Shown: positions 61,178 through 64,000 of the stretch, piece after piece
How positions within the stretch are numbered: position 1 is the stretch's first letter
Layout: each line of letters opens with the position of its first letter
Assembly: GCF_004117935.1 (NCBI RefSeq)
Contig: NZ_SDOY01000166.1
Coordinates: 62,001-126,000, forward strand
Length of the DNA stretch: 64,000 bases
Direction of reading: 5' to 3'
Source: Streptomyces roseicoloratus
Lineage (GTDB): Bacteria; Actinomycetota; Actinomycetes; Streptomycetales; Streptomycetaceae
Program-made: the position numbers and the translations under genes
The notes under the pieces: generated by a model
What the model was told of the DNA's origin: nothing
The model's database searches: none
The model's input: only the letters and a program-made list of their open reading frames with translations

Positions 61178-62197
61178 GTGACCAGGGTTCGCACAGGAGG
61201 GGTACGCGCGGCGGTCGGCGCCGTGCTCGCGGTGGCGCTGACCGCCGCGCTCGCCGGATGCAGCAGCACCGGCGGCAAGCGCGCGGAGGACGCCCGCAAG
61301 GCGGCCGCGGCCCAGGGCCGGGCGGCCGTCGACACCCCCCGCTGGACCTTCGCCATGATCACCCACTCGGGTGATGGTGACACCTTCTGGGACATCGTCC
61401 AGAACGGTGCCAAGCAGGCCGCGGTCAAGGACAACATCAACTTCCTCTACGCCCACAGCGACGAGGCGCAGCAGCAGGCCCAGCTCATCGACTCGTACGT
61501 GGCGAAGAAGGTCGACGGCATCATCGTCACCCTCGCCAAGCCCGACGCGATGAGGACGGCCGTCGAGAAGGCCGTGAAGGCCGGCATCCCGGTGATCACG
61601 GTGAACTCCGGCGCCGAACAGTCCAAGGCCTTCGGCGCCCTCACCCACATCGGCCAGGACGAGACCGTCGCCGGCGAGGCCGTCGGCGAGGAACTCGACC
61701 GGCGCGGCCGCAAGAAGGCCCTGTGCGTCCTGCACGAGCAGGGCAACGTCGGCCACGAGCAGCGCTGCGCCGGCGCGAAGCAGACCTTCGGCGGCGAGCT
61801 GCAGAACCTCTACGTCGACGGCACCAACATGCCCGACGTCCAGGCCTCCATCCTCGCCAAGCTCCAGTCGGACCCGTCGATCGACGCCGTCGTGACCCTC
61901 GGCGCGCCCTTCGCCGACGCCGCCGCCCAGGCCAGGAGGACCGCCGGGAGCAAGGCCGAGGTCGACACCTTCGACCTCAACGCCAAGGTCGCCTCCGGCC
62001 TGGAGTCCGGCACCCTCGGCTTCGCCGTCGACCAGCAGCCGTACCTCCAGGGCTACCAGGCCGTCGACCTCCTCTGGCTGTACAAGTACAACGCCGACGT
62101 CCTCGGCGGCGGCAAGCCGGTCCTCACCGGCCCGCAGATCATCACCAGGGACCAGGCCGCGGCGCTGAAGGACTACACCGAGCGGGGTACCCGATGA
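61178..62197 (+). CDS. CUT2 sugar ABC transporter substrate-binding lipoprotein
   Basis: A 339-residue periplasmic-binding-protein type I lipoprotein. GTG 61178 is chosen because AAGGAGGG lies nine bases upstream and the product then begins with a proper signal (VRTGGVRAAVGAVLAVALTA) and lipobox LAGC. Upstream ATGs at 61127 and 61142 lack ribosome sites. HSGDGDTFWDIVQNGAKQAA and VDGIIVTLAKPDAMRTAVEK are typical of ribose/inositol-type binding proteins. It heads an operon with overlapping starts (ATGA) to the permease. Confidence 0.9.
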   Translation: MTRVRTGGVRAAVGAVLAVALTAALAGCSSTGGKRAEDARKAAAAQGRAAVDTPRWTFAMITHSGDGDTFWDIVQNGAKQAAVKDNINFLYAHSDEAQQQAQLIDSYVAKKVDGIIVTLAKPDAMRTAVEKAVKAGIPVITVNSGAEQSKAFGALTHIGQDETVAGEAVGEELDRRGRKKALCVLHEQGNVGHEQRCAGAKQTFGGELQNLYVDGTNMPDVQASILAKLQSDPSIDAVVTLGAPFADAAAQARRTAGSKAEVDTFDLNAKVASGLESGTLGFAVDQQPYLQGYQAVDLLWLYKYNADVLGGGKPVLTGPQIITRDQAAALKDYTERGTR

Positions 62198-63249
62198 GCG
62201 CCGCCTCCCCGCCCTCGGACGGCCTCGACCACGTCGACGAACGGCTGCTGCGCACCTCGCCGCTGAAGAAGCTCCTCGCCCGGCCCGAGCTCGGCTCGGT
62301 CGTCGGCGCCGTCGCCGTCTTCCTCTTCTTCTCGATCGTCGCCGACGGCTTCCTGCGGGCCTCCAGCCTCGGCACGGTGCTCTACGCGGCCTCCACCATC
62401 GGGATCATGGCCGTACCGGTCGCCCTGCTGATGATCGGCGGCGAGTTCGACCTGTCGGCCGGTGTGCTCGTCACCACCTCGGCGCTCGTCTCGTCGATGT
62501 TCAGCTACCAGATGACCGCGAACGTGTGGGTCGGCGTCGGCGTCTCGCTGCTCGTGACCCTCGCCATCGGCGCGTTCAACGGCTTCATGCTGACCCGCAG
62601 CAAGCTGCCCAGCTTCATCATCACGCTCGGCACCTTCCTCATGCTGACCGGGCTGAACCTCGGCTTCACCAAGCTGATCGGCGGCACCGTCTCCACCAAG
62701 TCGATCGCCGACATGGAGGGCTTCCCCTCCGCCCGCGAGCTCTTCGCGTCGACCTGGACGGTCGGCGGCGTCGAGCTCAAGGTGACCATCCTCTGGTGGT
62801 TCGCCCTGGTCGCCGTCGCCACCTGGATCCTGCTGCGCACCCGGTTCGGCAACTGGATCTTCGCCGTCGGCGGCGGCGCCGACGCCGCCCGCGCGGTCGG
62901 CGTCCCGGTCCGCAGGACCAAGATCGGCCTCTACCTGGGCGTGGCCTTCTGCGCCTGGATCTCGGGCCAGCACCTGCTCTTCTCGTTCGACGTCGTCCAG
63001 TCCGGCGAGGGCGTCGGCAACGAGCTGATCTACATCATCGCGGCCGTCATCGGCGGCTGCCTGATCACCGGCGGCTACGGCTCCGCCATCGGCTCCGCGG
63101 TCGGCGCGTTCCTCTTCGGCATGACCGGCAAGGGCATCGTGTACGCCGAGTGGAACCCCGACTGGTTCACGTTCTTCCTCGGCGCGATGCTGCTGCTCGC
63201 GACGCTCCTAAACGCCTGGATCCGCAAGCGCGTGGAGGCCGTCAAGTGA
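62194..63249 (+). CDS. CUT2 sugar ABC transporter permease
   Basis: A 351-residue RbsC-like permease with about ten helices. ALLMIGGEFDLSAGVLVTTS is the conserved loop, followed by SKLPSFIITLGTFLMLTGLN, and the EAA-like coupling region GADAARAVGVPVRRTKIGLY. It pairs with the binding protein upstream and the ATPase downstream, overlapping each by four bases. Confidence 0.93.
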   Translation: MSAASPPSDGLDHVDERLLRTSPLKKLLARPELGSVVGAVAVFLFFSIVADGFLRASSLGTVLYAASTIGIMAVPVALLMIGGEFDLSAGVLVTTSALVSSMFSYQMTANVWVGVGVSLLVTLAIGAFNGFMLTRSKLPSFIITLGTFLMLTGLNLGFTKLIGGTVSTKSIADMEGFPSARELFASTWTVGGVELKVTILWWFALVAVATWILLRTRFGNWIFAVGGGADAARAVGVPVRRTKIGLYLGVAFCAWISGQHLLFSFDVVQSGEGVGNELIYIIAAVIGGCLITGGYGSAIGSAVGAFLFGMTGKGIVYAEWNPDWFTFFLGAMLLLATLLNAWIRKRVEAVK

Positions 63250-64000
63250 CCACCGAAGCCCGTACGGCCACGGAAGCCCGGCCGCCGCTCGTCGAGCTCG
63301 ACGGCGTCAGCAAGTACTACGGCAACATCCGCGCCCTCGAAGGCGTCTCCCTGCGGGTCGACGCCGGAGCGATCACCTGCGTCCTCGGCGACAACGGCGC
63401 CGGCAAGTCCACCCTCATCAAGATCGTCGCCGGACTGCACCGGCACGACGCCGGCACCTTCCGCGTCGAGGGCGAGGAGCTCACCCTCGGCAGCCCGCGC
63501 GAGGCCCTGGACCGCGGCATCGCCACCGTCTACCAGGACCTCGCGGTCGTCCCGCTGATGCCCGTCTGGCGCAACTTCTTCCTCGGCTCCGAGCCCACCC
63601 GAGGCAAGGGCCCCTTCAAGCGCCTCGACGTCGCGCTGATGCGCGAGACCACCCGTACGGCGCTGCTGCGCATGGGCATCGACCTGCGCGACGTGGACCA
63701 GCCCATCGGCACCCTCTCCGGCGGCGAGCGGCAGTGCGTGGCCATCGCCCGGGCCGTCCACTTCGGCGCCAAGGTCCTGGTCCTCGACGAGCCGACCGCC
63801 GCGCTCGGCGTCAAGCAGTCCGGAGTCGTCCTGAAGTACGTGGCGGCCGCACGTGACGAGGGCCTCGGCGTGGTCCTCATCACCCACAACCCGCACCACG
63901 CCTACCTCGTCGGAGATCGTTTCGTGCTGCTCAAGCGCGGAGTGACGGCGGGCAGCCACACCAAGAACTCCGTCACCCTGGACGAGTTGACCCGCCAGAT
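63246..64000 (+). CDS. CUT2 sugar ABC transporter ATPase, cut by window end
   Basis: The first 251 codons are present; the gene continues beyond 64000. Walker A GDNGAGKSTL, Q-loop YQDLAVVPLM, signature LSGGERQCVAIARAV, Walker B VLVLDEPTAALG, H-loop ITHNPHH. Only one ATPase unit is seen so far, and the length already reached suggests the single-unit form. GTG 63246 overlaps the permease stop (GTGA). Sequence resembles Streptomyces sugar (XylG/RbsA-type) ATPases. Confidence 0.92.
   Translation, partial: MTTEARTATEARPPLVELDGVSKYYGNIRALEGVSLRVDAGAITCVLGDNGAGKSTLIKIVAGLHRHDAGTFRVEGEELTLGSPREALDRGIATVYQDLAVVPLMPVWRNFFLGSEPTRGKGPFKRLDVALMRETTRTALLRMGIDLRDVDQPIGTLSGGERQCVAIARAVHFGAKVLVLDEPTAALGVKQSGVVLKYVAAARDEGLGVVLITHNPHHAYLVGDRFVLLKRGVTAGSHTKNSVTLDELTRQ

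Overview
The window is high-G+C actinobacterial DNA, almost certainly from a Streptomyces chromosome. Supporting signs are the strong third-position G/C bias, frequent GTG starts, ATGA/GTGA start-stop overlaps, apparently leaderless genes, NarL-type two-component pairs, secreted Ala-rich lipoproteins, and an AllR-type purine/ureide cluster like that of S. coelicolor. I see no insertion sequence, integrase, CRISPR array, rRNA or tRNA.

Layout. 1-5 kb: DUF1269-type membrane proteins, a lipoprotein, a secreted zinc protease with Fn3 and ricin-type domains, and a cell-surface protein. 5.1-10.2 kb: a caspase-STAND-WD40 giant preceded by an EACC1-type adaptor, which resembles a predicted conflict/programmed-death module. 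10.4-18.5 kb: a winged-helix protein, a GAF-LuxR regulator divergent from two acyl-CoA synthetases, a GNAT, a membrane protein and a zinc-ribbon/nuclease-fold protein. 18.7-34.9 kb and 40.3-53.2 kb: purine-ring and ureide catabolism, interrupted by unrelated genes (hypotheticals, Fn3 lipoprotein, SGNH hydrolase, two-component system, GyrB-like protein, ABC exporter). 53.5-64 kb: SDR, RibD-like reductase, EamA transporter, a second two-component system, P450, Gfo/Idh oxidoreductase and a CUT2 sugar ABC transporter cut by the window end.

The purine cluster forms a nearly complete route. Two NCS2 permeases import purines; 8-oxoguanine deaminase feeds urate; uricase, HIU hydrolase and OHCU decarboxylase give S-allantoin; a racemase-like protein, allantoinase and allantoicase give ureidoglycolate. 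Glyoxylate carboligase, hydroxypyruvate isomerase, tartronate-semialdehyde reductase and malate synthase assimilate the glyoxylate. Catalase can remove the uricase H2O2. No xanthine dehydrogenase, ureidoglycolate lyase or urease is in the window, although a MobA-like nucleotidyltransferase sits beside malate synthase.

The most informative regulatory result is a pair of 15-bp inverted repeats (about TTCCRC-N5-GGAA) exactly 21 bp apart, found before gcl, hyi, aceB and allB. The IclR-type regulator AllR is encoded divergently from allB. A second palindrome, TCAACA-N3-TGTTGA, overlaps well-spaced -35 boxes before catalase and the urate operon, with weaker copies at aceB and allB. Other points of interest are a GyrB-like protein that has lost key ATPase residues and the TOPRIM region, a folded element with two mutually exclusive long helices at 23.0-23.1 kb, and a chitinase-type GGTCCAGACC box before an Fn3 lipoprotein.
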